A stretch of 64,000 nucleotides of DNA from Microbacteriaceae bacterium VKM Ac-2855 (GTDB taxonomy: Bacteria; Actinomycetota; Actinomycetes; Actinomycetales; Microbacteriaceae). The stretch is taken from contig JABMLG010000001.1 in NCBI GenBank assembly GCA_013204985.1, positions 740,574 to 804,573 on the forward strand, in the 5' to 3' direction. The notes under the pieces were generated by a model. It saw nothing but the letters and a program-made list of their open reading frames with translations. It did no database searches and had not been told where the DNA came from. Below, piece by piece: positions 1 to 9,919 of the stretch; the stretch's first letter is position 1; the number at the start of each line of letters is the position of its first letter. The position numbers and the translations under genes are program-made.

Positions 1-112
1 CCTGCCCGGTCGCCACGAGGACCAGGAAGACCGGCACGAGCAGGAGCCGGATCATGCTGAGGACGTTCGGGATCGTCCAGATCCGGGAACTGATCTCCTC
101 GGTCTCGGTCAC
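1..112 (-). CDS. CDP-alcohol phosphatidyltransferase, N-terminal fragment
   Basis: The gene starts at a GTG at 112 and runs off the left edge, leaving 37 residues. After a short acidic leader they read TIPNVLSMIRLLLVP followed by a hydrophobic run. This is the usual N-terminus of membrane CDP-alcohol phosphatidyltransferases (PgsA or phosphatidylinositol-phosphate synthase type), which join CDP-diacylglycerol to an alcohol in phospholipid synthesis. The catalytic DG-AR-G-D-D motif lies outside the window, so the substrate cannot be told. It is 21 bp downstream of zwf on the same strand and may be co-transcribed with it. Confidence 0.7.
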   Translation of the reverse strand, partial: MTETEEISSRIWTIPNVLSMIRLLLVPVFLVLVATGQ

Positions 113-133
113 GTCCTCAGCCTAGGCCGGGCG

Positions 134-1603
134 CTACTTCTTGTCGCGCCATACCCGCTCGAAGGGCAGCCGCCACGCGTGCGGCGCGATCAACTGGTGG
201 ATCGCGTTCGGCCCCCAGGAGCCCGGCGCGTACAGCCGCACGGGTGGCGGGTCCTGCAGCAACGGGGCCGACACCTCCCACAACCGCTCGATGCCCTCGG
301 CTGTCGTGAACAGCGTGTGGTCGCCGCGCATCGCATCCAGGATCAGCCGCTCGTACGCCTCGAGCACATCGCCCGCGCGATCGGTCTCCTGGAGGGCGAA
401 CTGCATGCTGAGCTTGTCGAGCCGCATACCCGGGCCGGGACGTTTGCCGTAGAACGACAGCGACACTTTGGAAGCGTCGGCGAGGTCGAAGGTGAGGTGG
501 TCCGGGCCGTGTGCACCGACACCGGAACCCTGGGGGAACATGCTCTTCGGCGGTTCGCGGAAGGCGATCGAGATGATGCGCTGCCCCTCCGCCATCCGCT
601 TGCCGGTGCGCAGATAGAACGGCACGCCCGCCCAGCGCCAGTTGTCGATCTCGCACTTGAGCGCCACGAAGGTATCGGTCTCGGAATCGGGGGCGACGCC
701 GGGCTCCTCGCGGTAGCCGATGTATTGGCCGCGCACCACGTTCTCGGGATTGAGGGGGCGCATCGAGCGGAAGACCTTGTTCTTCTCCTCGCTGATGGCC
801 TTCGGCTCCAGCGCCGTCGGGGGCTCCATCGCCATGAACGCCAGCACCTGGAAGAGATGCGTCACGACCATGTCCTTGTAGGCCCCGGTCGATTCGTAGA
901 ACTCGGCGCGGCGGTCCAGCGTGAGCTTCTCGGGGATGTCGATCTGGACATGATCGATGAAGTTGCGGTTCCAGATCGGCTCGAACAGCCCGTTCGCGAA
1001 ACGGAACGCGAGGATGTTCTGAGCCGGCTCCTTGCCGAGGAAGTGGTCGATCCGGAAGATCTGGCTCTCGTCGAAGGTCTCGTGCAGTTCGGCGTTGAGG
1101 TGCATCGCCGAGTCGAGGTCGACGCCGAACGGCTTCTCCATGATGATGCGCGAGTGGTCGACGAGACCGGCCTCGGCCAGCATCTTCACGACCGAGAGCG
1201 CCGCCTTGGGGGGAACGCTCAAATAGTGCAGGCGTCGCGCGTCGGGGCCGAGCTTCTTCTCGGCGTCCTGCACCGCCTTCGCCAACGCTTTCGGCCCGGC
1301 CGATTGCGGCACGTAGCAGAGCTTCGAGGCGAAATCGTCCCACTGCGCCGGCGTCAGCGAACGGCTGCCGAATTCGTCGTACGCCAGCTTGGCGAACGCC
1401 CGGAAGGACTCGTCGTCGTGCTCCTCGAGCGAGGTTCCGACGATGCGCAGATCGGGGGCGAGGGAGGAGAGCGCGAGGTGCGCCATTCCTGGGATGAGTT
1501 TGCGCCGGGCCAGGTCGCCGACGGCCCCGAAGAGGACGACCACGTGCGGGGTCGCCTGCTCGGACTGCGCGGCGGAGCTGAAGGCTGCTGAGGACTCGGT
1601 CAC
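134..1603 (-). CDS. zwf: Glucose-6-phosphate 1-dehydrogenase
   Basis: This enzyme oxidises glucose-6-phosphate to 6-phosphogluconolactone with NADP+, the first step of the oxidative pentose phosphate pathway. The N-terminal nucleotide-binding motif GAVGDLARRK is at about residues 26-35. The substrate-site motif RIDHFLGKEPAQN carries His187. The open frame extends upstream to 1759, but the extra 52 residues (rich in V, F, T and P) do not look like the family. The GTG at 1603, with GGAG just upstream, gives 489 aa, the normal length. It is divergent from ppc, with about 177 bp between the starts. Confidence 0.96.
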   Translation of the reverse strand: MTESSAAFSSAAQSEQATPHVVVLFGAVGDLARRKLIPGMAHLALSSLAPDLRIVGTSLEEHDDESFRAFAKLAYDEFGSRSLTPAQWDDFASKLCYVPQSAGPKALAKAVQDAEKKLGPDARRLHYLSVPPKAALSVVKMLAEAGLVDHSRIIMEKPFGVDLDSAMHLNAELHETFDESQIFRIDHFLGKEPAQNILAFRFANGLFEPIWNRNFIDHVQIDIPEKLTLDRRAEFYESTGAYKDMVVTHLFQVLAFMAMEPPTALEPKAISEEKNKVFRSMRPLNPENVVRGQYIGYREEPGVAPDSETDTFVALKCEIDNWRWAGVPFYLRTGKRMAEGQRIISIAFREPPKSMFPQGSGVGAHGPDHLTFDLADASKVSLSFYGKRPGPGMRLDKLSMQFALQETDRAGDVLEAYERLILDAMRGDHTLFTTAEGIERLWEVSAPLLQDPPPVRLYAPGSWGPNAIHQLIAPHAWRLPFERVWRDKK

Positions 1604-1780
1604 GCTCCGATCATTCCAGTCGTTCGCGGCCGCATCCGAATCGAGGGAGAGGTCGTTACCTCTCGGAAACGTGAAGAACGCCGAAACGACGGGTAGCAGG
1701 CCCAACATCGGCACCGGAATGGTGACATCGAACGTCATGCCGTCACACGCCCGATACATCGCACGGATAGGGTCTGTCAG
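1604..1780. promoter_or_regulatory. Divergent zwf/ppc promoter region with small inverted repeat
   Basis: Both zwf (minus) and ppc (plus) must be transcribed from this 177-bp gap. It contains a perfect 7-bp inverted repeat, GAGAGGT at 1647-1653 and ACCTCTC at 1658-1664, with a 4-nt spacer. That could be a regulator site. No regulator can be named from sequence. Confidence 0.35.
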
Positions 1781-4447
<2,667 letters not shown>

Positions 4448-5013
4448 GTCGTTCTGCGCCGTCTCCTCGTTCCACGTCGACGGCGCGGCAGTCGGCGTTT
4501 CGAGAGGGTTGCGTTTCATAGACCCGGTCGCTCCATCGCGGCGCTGACCGTCAAAGAAACGGCAACCCACCACTCGGTCCCCCGACACCGCCCCACGCGC
4601 GAGCGCCGCGCGCGCAGCGCCGCGACGCGCCTCCACCCCACCAGCATCGCGGTCACCGTCAAAGAAACGGCAACCCACCACTCGGTCCCCCGACGCCGAC
4701 CCACGCGCGAGCACTGGCGCGGGGTTGTCCATTCTTTGCGAGCCTGCGAGCACAGAATTGACAACCCCGCGCCAGTGCGAGACACCGCCGCGCGCGCAGC
4801 GCCGCGACGCGACTCCACCCCGCCAGCATCGCGGTCACCGTCAAAGAAACGGCAACCCCTCCACCCGGTCCCCCGACGCCGACCCACGCGCGAGCGCCGC
4901 GCGCGCAGCGCCGCGACGCGACGCGACGCGCCGCGACGCGACTCCACCCCGCCAGCATCGCGGTCACCGTCAAAGAAACGGCAACCCCTCCGCTCGGGAG
5001 GAGCAGCGCCGGA
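4448..5013. repeat. Composite intergenic tandem repeat region
   Basis: No credible gene lies between ppc and thioredoxin. The region holds four copies of an approximately 108-bp unit. Each contains the core TCAAAGAAACGGCAACCC, at 4551-4568, 4659-4676, 4841-4858 and 4970-4987. Spacings are 108, 182 and 129 bp. The 182-bp interval is a 108-bp unit with a 74-bp insertion (4712-4785). The 129-bp interval has about 21 extra bp of CGACG micro-repeats. Units differ by scattered substitutions. The core reads GGGTTGCCGTTTCTTTGA on the minus strand and recurs at 53.4 kb. The open frames here are low-complexity Arg/Ala artefacts. Confidence 0.85.
4711..4778. repeat. Perfect 19-bp inverted repeat inserted in the tandem array
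   Basis: The left arm GCACTGGCGCGGGGTTGTC (4711-4729) matches the right arm at 4760-4778 perfectly. Inner pairing extends the stem with a few mismatches (ATTCT at 4731-4735 against AGAAT at 4754-4758). The hairpin occupies the 74-bp insertion that interrupts the second 108-bp unit and is bordered by the 4-bp direct repeat CGAG (4708-4711 and 4778-4781). That arrangement suggests a small palindromic element that moved in. Confidence 0.75.
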
Positions 5014-5403
5014 CTACTCGGTGGCGCCTGCGGACGCCGCCTGCTCGGCCTTCGCCGCCTCGTACTGGGTGCGGACCTCGGCCATGTCGAGACCGCGCAC
5101 CTGCGAGATGAGGTCGTCGAGTGCGGCGCCCGGCAGCGCACCGGCTTGCGCCATGAGCGGGATGCCGTCGCGGTAGACGACGAGCGTGGGGATCGAGCTA
5201 ATGCCGTAGCTGGCCGCCAGCTGCTGCTCGGCCTCGGTGTCGACCTTCGCGAAGGTGACGTCGGAGTTCTTCTCGCTGGCCGCTTCGAAGACGGGGGCGA
5301 ACTGGCGGCACGGGCCGCACCAGGCCGCCCAGAAGTCGATGAGGACGATGCCGTCGGAGACGGTGTCGTCGTGGGTGTCCAGGGTGAGGGTCGTCGTAGC
5401 CAT
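5014..5403 (-). CDS. trxA: Thioredoxin
   Basis: A 129-aa cytoplasmic thioredoxin-fold protein. The redox motif WCGPC has Cys29 and Cys32. The fold's cis-proline is in SIPTLVVYRDG. The C-terminal 20 residues are an Ala/Glu-rich tail beyond the normal core of about 108 residues. Its expected role is dithiol reduction of cytoplasmic proteins using thioredoxin reductase, which is not in the window. It stands alone, with the repeat region downstream and the Nudix-NYN gene 41 bp upstream on the same strand. Confidence 0.93.
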   Translation of the reverse strand: MATTTLTLDTHDDTVSDGIVLIDFWAAWCGPCRQFAPVFEAASEKNSDVTFAKVDTEAEQQLAASYGISSIPTLVVYRDGIPLMAQAGALPGAALDDLISQVRGLDMAEVRTQYEAAKAEQAASAGATE

Positions 5404-5444
5404 GCCGAGGAGAACCGCGGCGCACCACCGCGTATTCCCCTGGC

Positions 5445-6374
5445 CTAAGCCTCGGCGTCGAGGAGGTCGAGCAGGCGGCCGGGCCCGAGCGCGGCGGCGC
5501 CGAGCGCGATCACGCGCTCACGTAGCTCCCGGTCGGCGGTGACGACCAGCGCCGAGCCCGTGATACCGGCGACCGCGGCGACGATCGCGTCGTCACCCGA
5601 ACCATCCGCCGCGACCACGCGCACCCCCGCGGGGGCCGGCACGTCGGCGGCGGGCCGAGCGGCACCCTCGATCACAACGAGGAGCGTGGGCCAGACGCGA
5701 TCGGCGTCGACCCCGACGGACTCTCCGGCCACACCGATCGCGGCGAGACGCCCGAGGGCGGCGATCAGGCGACCGGCGGCACCGGCGCGATCGCGCCACC
5801 AGCCGTCCGGACGCGAACCGACCACGTTCGCGGCGTCCACGACGAGCGTCGGCACCACCGCCGCCAGCCCGCGCAGTTCGTCCCATCGCGCGCCGAACCC
5901 GGGATGCAGCGGCAGTGCCGCCACGTCGTCGGGGGCGACCCATCGCAGTTCGCGGCTCTCCGCATCCGTGATCTCCGGGGTGAAGCTCTCGGTCGCATCC
6001 GCGATGACGGTCGTGTACGACCAGGGTCCGACCGTGACGACGCTGGCGAGACGTGGTCGCACGAGTTCCGGCGGCACGCCCGCCTCTTCGCCGGCTTCGC
6101 GGAGTGCACCCTCGAAGGCCGTCTCGTCGGGGTGGCGTGCACCGCCCGGCAGCCCCCAGGTGTCACCGAAATGGCTCCAGCTCGCCCGATGCTGCAACAG
6201 GATGCGCCCGTCGGGATCGCGCAGAAGGAGACCGGCGGCGCCGAAGCGGCCCCAGAAGCGACGCCCGTCTCCCACCTCGACCCAACCATCGCCGAGCGAC
6301 GCATCGAACGGGTGGCGCGGCAGTGCGGAATCGTGCGGCAGCGCGGAATCGTCTCGTGCGGCCGGCGTCACCAT
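5445..6374 (-). CDS. Nudix hydrolase fused to NYN/PIN-like domain
   Basis: This 309-aa protein has two domains. Residues 45-165 are a Nudix hydrolase with a perfect Nudix box: G78-x5-E84-x7-R92-E93-x2-E96-E97-x-G99-V. Residues 174-305 look like a NYN/PIN-type nuclease. VVDAANVVG begins this part with Asp180, and further acidic clusters follow in GSGDDAIV and VVTADRELRER. Nudix enzymes cleave nucleoside-diphosphate-linked compounds, and NYN/PIN domains cut RNA. The pairing suggests RNA or nucleotide quality control, which is inference. It is divergent from the VanZ gene. Confidence 0.8.
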   Translation of the reverse strand: MVTPAARDDSALPHDSALPRHPFDASLGDGWVEVGDGRRFWGRFGAAGLLLRDPDGRILLQHRASWSHFGDTWGLPGGARHPDETAFEGALREAGEEAGVPPELVRPRLASVVTVGPWSYTTVIADATESFTPEITDAESRELRWVAPDDVAALPLHPGFGARWDELRGLAAVVPTLVVDAANVVGSRPDGWWRDRAGAAGRLIAALGRLAAIGVAGESVGVDADRVWPTLLVVIEGAARPAADVPAPAGVRVVAADGSGDDAIVAAVAGITGSALVVTADRELRERVIALGAAALGPGRLLDLLDAEA

Positions 6375-6434
6375 GGTTCCAGGCTACCCGTGCGTCGGGT
6401 GCCCCTCCTGCCGCGGGGCTGGCAGAATCATCTG

Positions 6435-6878
6435 ATGCACCGCGGACGGCTGGCCCTGACGATCGCGACGGCCGCTTGGCTCGTCGTGATCGGCCTGATC
6501 ACCCTCACGCCGGCCACCACACCGCCGAACGAAGTCGGCTTCATCCGCTCGGTGATCGCGTGGATCGGCGGCACGCCGGTTACGAGCTGGTTCACCTACG
6601 ATGTCGCCGAGTTCACCGCCAACGTCCTGATGTTCGTCCCATTGGGAACTCTGGTCACCGGCCTGCTCGGAGCACACCGGTGGTGGTCGGCCGGACTGTT
6701 CGCGCTCGCGATCTCGTGCTGCATCGAGTCGGCGCAGGCCCTGTGGCTGCCGAGTCGGGTGCCCGACGTCCGCGACCTGATCTCGAACGGATCCGGCGGT
6801 TTCATCGGCGCGGTGATCGTGCTGTCGGCCTCACGGATCCGCGCAACACGCACTACGGAGGTACAGAATGCCGGTTGA
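6435..6878 (+). CDS. VanZ family membrane protein
   Basis: A 147-aa integral membrane protein with about four hydrophobic segments. It has features of the VanZ-like family: an early LITLTPATTP stretch, NVLMFVPLG after the second segment, and CIESAQALWLPSRVPDVRDL before the last. VanZ-like proteins are named after a teicoplanin-resistance accessory protein, but most have no known activity. The ATG at 6435 was chosen because the longer open frame upstream is antisense to the Nudix gene. It overlaps the next gene by 11 bp, so the two are probably co-transcribed. Confidence 0.85.
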   Translation: MHRGRLALTIATAAWLVVIGLITLTPATTPPNEVGFIRSVIAWIGGTPVTSWFTYDVAEFTANVLMFVPLGTLVTGLLGAHRWWSAGLFALAISCCIESAQALWLPSRVPDVRDLISNGSGGFIGAVIVLSASRIRATRTTEVQNAG

Positions 6879-7743
6879 GACTCTCGTCATCGTCACCGAC
6901 CCGGCCGGAGCGACGACTCCGTCGCCTACGCCGTTCCGGGTCGCCCCGGCCCCGGCCGGTCACGTCGACGTCCTCGATCTCGGTCTGACCCGTGGCGACG
7001 GCGTCTTCGAGACGATCAACCTCGTCGACGGCCGGCTGCAGGCTCTGGACGCGCATCTTGCTCGCTTCACCCGCTCGGCGCGGTTGCTCGATCTGCCGCT
7101 TCCCGACCTCGACTCGTGGCGCGCCGCGATCGACGCCGCGGTCGCCGCTCATCCGCTTGCGCCCGAGGCCATCGTGAAAACGATCCTCACCCGCGGCGTC
7201 GAAGGCACCGATGGCCCGAGCGGCTGGGTGCTCGTCATGAACAGCCCCGATTTCCGCACCCCGCGCGAGACGGGGATCCGGGTCGTACTGCTCGATCGCG
7301 GCTACCGCTCGGATGTGCAGCAGACGTCGCCGTGGCTCCTCGCGGGTGCGAAGACCCTCTCGTACGCGGTCAACCGCGCCGCCGTCCGCGAGGCGAACCG
7401 TCGCGGCGCCGACGACGTGGTCTTCGTGTCGAGCGACGGCCTGCTGCTGGAAGGACCGACGGCGAACCTGGTGCTGCTGCGCGACGGCGAACTGGTCACG
7501 CCGCCGGCAGAACTCGGGATCCTGCCCGGCACGACGCAGGCGGATCTCTTCTCCCTCGCACCCGATCTCGGCCTTCGTGTCGCGATCGCGCCGCTCCGGC
7601 CTGACGACCTCCGCTCTGCCGACGCGGCCTGGCTGGTATCCAGTGCGCGCAACGCCGCCCCGATCCGCTCGGTGGACGGTGTCGACCGCGCCATCGACGC
7701 CGCACTCACCCGACGGATGAACGCTGCTCTGCACGCCCGCTGA
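6868..7743 (+). CDS. pabC: Class IV aminotransferase (aminodeoxychorismate lyase-like)
   Basis: A 291-aa PLP enzyme of fold type IV. The N-terminal LDLGLTRGDGVFETI block is typical. Lys162 in LAGAKTLSYAVNRAA is the expected Schiff-base lysine. GLLLEGPTANLVLLRDGELVTPP matches the cofactor-phosphate region. Such proteins are 4-amino-4-deoxychorismate lyase (folate synthesis), branched-chain or D-amino acid aminotransferases. The lyase assignment is the usual one for single-copy actinobacterial members of this length, but sequence alone does not fix it. GGAGG precedes the ATG. It overlaps the VanZ gene and ends in a hairpin. Confidence 0.8.
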   Translation: MPVETLVIVTDPAGATTPSPTPFRVAPAPAGHVDVLDLGLTRGDGVFETINLVDGRLQALDAHLARFTRSARLLDLPLPDLDSWRAAIDAAVAAHPLAPEAIVKTILTRGVEGTDGPSGWVLVMNSPDFRTPRETGIRVVLLDRGYRSDVQQTSPWLLAGAKTLSYAVNRAAVREANRRGADDVVFVSSDGLLLEGPTANLVLLRDGELVTPPAELGILPGTTQADLFSLAPDLGLRVAIAPLRPDDLRSADAAWLVSSARNAAPIRSVDGVDRAIDAALTRRMNAALHAR

Positions 7744-7769
7744 TCCGCGCGGCTCCGCGACGGATCAGC
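7739..7769. terminator. Hairpin terminator after class IV aminotransferase
   Basis: A 9-bp perfect stem, GCTGATCCG (7739-7747) and CGGATCAGC (7761-7769), overlaps the stop codon at 7741-7743. It lies between convergent genes, so it may serve both. There is no U-tract. Confidence 0.5.
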
Positions 7770-7778
7770 CGCGGCGCG

Positions 7779-8132
7779 TCAACTCAGGCCGTCGACGTTC
7801 GACCGTGACCGTGTGATCAGGCCGCCGCGAACGTGCTCCGCCGGCGGGTTCACGTCGTGTCGGGGCCGCTCGACACCGTCGACGTCGTTGATGACGGCGG
7901 CGAGGATCCCGCGCCAGTCGGTGCCCTCGAAAGACGTGTCGGCGCCGCGTGGAGTACCGAGGTAGACGGACTCCCCCTCTTCGCCGGCGCTGGAGAGGAC
8001 GCCGAGCGAACCGACCAGAGAACCGTCGGCCTCGACGATGTCCCACTCGAGCGGCGCTCGGCGCACGACCGTGAACTGGACGCCACCGTGCGGGAACACG
8101 AGGCGATCGGACTGCAGCTGGCTGTCGACCAT
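7779..8132 (-). CDS. Hypothetical protein, 117 aa
   Basis: A small soluble protein of unknown function. The ATG at 8132 is preceded at good spacing by GGAAGG, which selects it over the longer frame to 8228. The N-terminal 60 residues read like a compact beta-rich domain (FTVVRRAPLEWDIVEADG). The C-terminus carries charged text with several prolines. I do not recognise a family. It is divergent from the Hsp15 gene, 80 bp between starts, and convergent with the aminotransferase. Confidence 0.7.
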   Translation of the reverse strand: MVDSQLQSDRLVFPHGGVQFTVVRRAPLEWDIVEADGSLVGSLGVLSSAGEEGESVYLGTPRGADTSFEGTDWRGILAAVINDVDGVERPRHDVNPPAEHVRGGLITRSRSNVDGLS

Positions 8133-8212
8133 CGACGTCACCTTCCTTCGTCGGCGCCAGTGTATGCCCGGCGTCCGCGGAGCAGAAGGGCGTCGCTGCG
8201 TAGGCTGATCGT

Positions 8213-8590
8213 ATGCAAGCGACGCCACTGACCACTGCCCGCGTCGATGCGTGGCTCTGGGCGGTGCGGATCTACAAGACGCGATCCGCTGCGACCGCCG
8301 GCAGCCGGGCCGGTCACGTGCGGGTGAACGGCGAGCGCGCGAAGGCGGCGCAGACGGTGCGCGCCGGCGACGAGGTGCGCATCCGCCTCGAGGGTGTCGA
8401 GCGCATCGTGATCGTTCGACGGTTGCTGGTGAAGCGAGTCAGCGCCGTGGTCGCAGCCGAGTGTCTCGACGACCTCACCCCGCCGCCACCTCCACGGGAG
8501 GAGCGGGTGCTCGTCGCCGAGCGCGACCGTGGAGCCGGTCGCCCGACGAAGCGCGACCGACGCGAGATCGAGCGGCTGCGAGGCCACTGA
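8213..8590 (+). CDS. hslR: S4-domain RNA-binding protein, Hsp15 type
   Basis: A 125-aa protein with an S4 RNA-binding domain at the N-terminus: RVDAWLWAVRIYKTRSAAT, then GHVRVNGERAKAAQTVRAGDEVRI. A basic tail ends in RPTKRDRREIERLRGH. This pattern is that of Hsp15/HslR, which binds stalled 50S subunits carrying nascent chains. Its stop codon directly abuts the stop of the convergent J-NERD gene, with no base between them. Confidence 0.9.
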   Translation: MQATPLTTARVDAWLWAVRIYKTRSAATAGSRAGHVRVNGERAKAAQTVRAGDEVRIRLEGVERIVIVRRLLVKRVSAVVAAECLDDLTPPPPPREERVLVAERDRGAGRPTKRDRREIERLRGH

Positions 8591-9508
8591 TCACACGAAC
8601 CGCACCCCATTCTGGATGCGGGTGCGCACCTCGAAGGATTCGCCGTAGCCGCCCAGCCGGGGATCGCCGAGGCCGGTGCGCAGAAGCTGCGGCAGCACCG
8701 AGCGCTGCACGATCACGCTGCCCGAGTGACGGCCCCGCTCGACTTGCGAGATCGGTTCCTCCAGGGCGTCATCGGGGACGACGATGACGGCGGCGTTGAA
8801 GCGCACCCCGAGTTCGCGACCGAGGCGGCGCGCGTTCCGAGCGAGCCGTGCGATCGGCTTGTCGTCCTCGGGCACGGCGGGTCCCTCGACCTCGCTCTTG
8901 CGCAGCCGCACCGTGTCGCCCCAATCCTCCGATGCGATCGCGACGAGTCCCGCCGGCCCCAGCACCACGTGGTCGATCTTGGCGCCGCCGTCGCCCACGG
9001 CGACGTCGTTCCAGATGGTGAAGGCGATGCCGAGCCCGCCGACGACGGTCGCCGTCGATTCTTCGGCCATCGCCTTCGCCAGGCGAGCGCGAACCTCGCG
9101 CGGCGCTCGCCGCACGATCGACTCATCGAACGGATCGTCGACCGCGACGCCGCGGCCCAGCCACTCGCGCACCAGCACCAGGTAGCTTTCACGGGCGCGG
9201 CCGCCGGGGTGCCCGTACGAGCGAGCCCGAACCGCCGAGCTGCTCGCCGATGACCGCGGTGTGCCGGTGTACGGCGCGTGCGTCGGAGCGGACGGGCTGG
9301 TGCCGCGGTCATAGTCGCGGCGGGCATCAGCGCTGCCGATCCGCTCCCAGGCGAGTTGCACGGCGTGGAAGCGGCCCGCTTCTCCGCCCGTATCGGGGTG
9401 CGTCTCTCGCAGCAGTCGGCGGTAGGCCCGACGCAGTTCGTCGTCACTGGCGCTCGCGGGTACGCCGAGCACCTCGTACGGGGTTCGGGCGGATGGGCTG
9501 TCGGGCAT
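8591..9508 (-). CDS. J-domain protein with NERD nuclease-related domain
   Basis: Residues 9-50 form a DnaJ-type J domain (YEVLGVPASASDDELRRAYR) with the HPD motif at residues 37-39. A Ser/Thr/Pro-rich linker follows. The C-terminal half resembles NERD (nuclease-related) domains: FTIWNDVAVGDGGAKIDHVVLG, then GLVAIASEDW and VPEDDKPIARLARNARRL. J domains stimulate Hsp70 ATPase; NERD domains are predicted to act on DNA. The ATG at 9508, with GGAAG just upstream, gives 305 aa. The open frame continues 60 residues further upstream in non-family sequence. No dnaK or grpE is nearby. Confidence 0.78.
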   Translation of the reverse strand: MPDSPSARTPYEVLGVPASASDDELRRAYRRLLRETHPDTGGEAGRFHAVQLAWERIGSADARRDYDRGTSPSAPTHAPYTGTPRSSASSSAVRARSYGHPGGRARESYLVLVREWLGRGVAVDDPFDESIVRRAPREVRARLAKAMAEESTATVVGGLGIAFTIWNDVAVGDGGAKIDHVVLGPAGLVAIASEDWGDTVRLRKSEVEGPAVPEDDKPIARLARNARRLGRELGVRFNAAVIVVPDDALEEPISQVERGRHSGSVIVQRSVLPQLLRTGLGDPRLGGYGESFEVRTRIQNGVRFV

Positions 9509-9649
9509 GCGTCTTCCGGAAGGGGCGTCGTCGGCGGTCGAGTCGATGGGGCGCCGTGCTGGTCGTTCCGCGGCGTCCGGGTCCACGATAACGGCGGTGG
9601 ATGAGGATCCGATGAGCGCTCGCGCCCGAGCGGGAACGAAGATGGAGGC

Positions 9650-9919
9650 ATGGTGCGCAAACGAGTGATCGTGACCGGGATGGTGCAAGGCGTCGGCTTC
9701 CGCTGGTCGACAGGTCAGGAAGCCGCTCGGATCGGCGTCGCAGGATTCGTGCGCAATCGAGCGGACGGCACGGTCGAGGCGGAAGTGGAGGGCCCCGCGG
9801 ACACGGTCGCGGCCATGATCGACTGGCTGCGGCGAGGTCCGCCCGGCGCGGACGTGCTCGGAGTCGAGATCTCGGACGTGCCGGACACCGGCGAATCGGG
9901 CTTCAGCCTGCGGTCATGA
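9650..9919 (+). CDS. acyP: Acylphosphatase
   Basis: This 89-aa cytoplasmic enzyme hydrolyses acyl phosphates. The signature GMVQGVGFRW carries the phosphate-binding Arg18, and the catalytic Asn36 is in GFVRNRADG. The length is typical. Its end overlaps the convergent WYL regulator gene by 17 bp. Confidence 0.93.
   Translation: MVRKRVIVTGMVQGVGFRWSTGQEAARIGVAGFVRNRADGTVEAEVEGPADTVAAMIDWLRRGPPGADVLGVEISDVPDTGESGFSLRS

Noticed and set aside
179-1591. Long plus-strand frame opposite zwf
   Set aside because: It is the antisense shadow of zwf: Arg/Glu/His-rich text without family features or ribosome-binding site.
4516-4947. Open frames across the 4.5-5 kb repeats
   Set aside because: Arg/Ala/Val low-complexity products with repeated blocks that follow the DNA repeat, and no ribosome-binding site.
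4551-4987. CRISPR array reading of the four-copy repeat
   Set aside because: The spacers are themselves homologous, unit spacing is 108 bp or more, and no cas gene is present. It is a tandem repeat, not an array with unique spacers.
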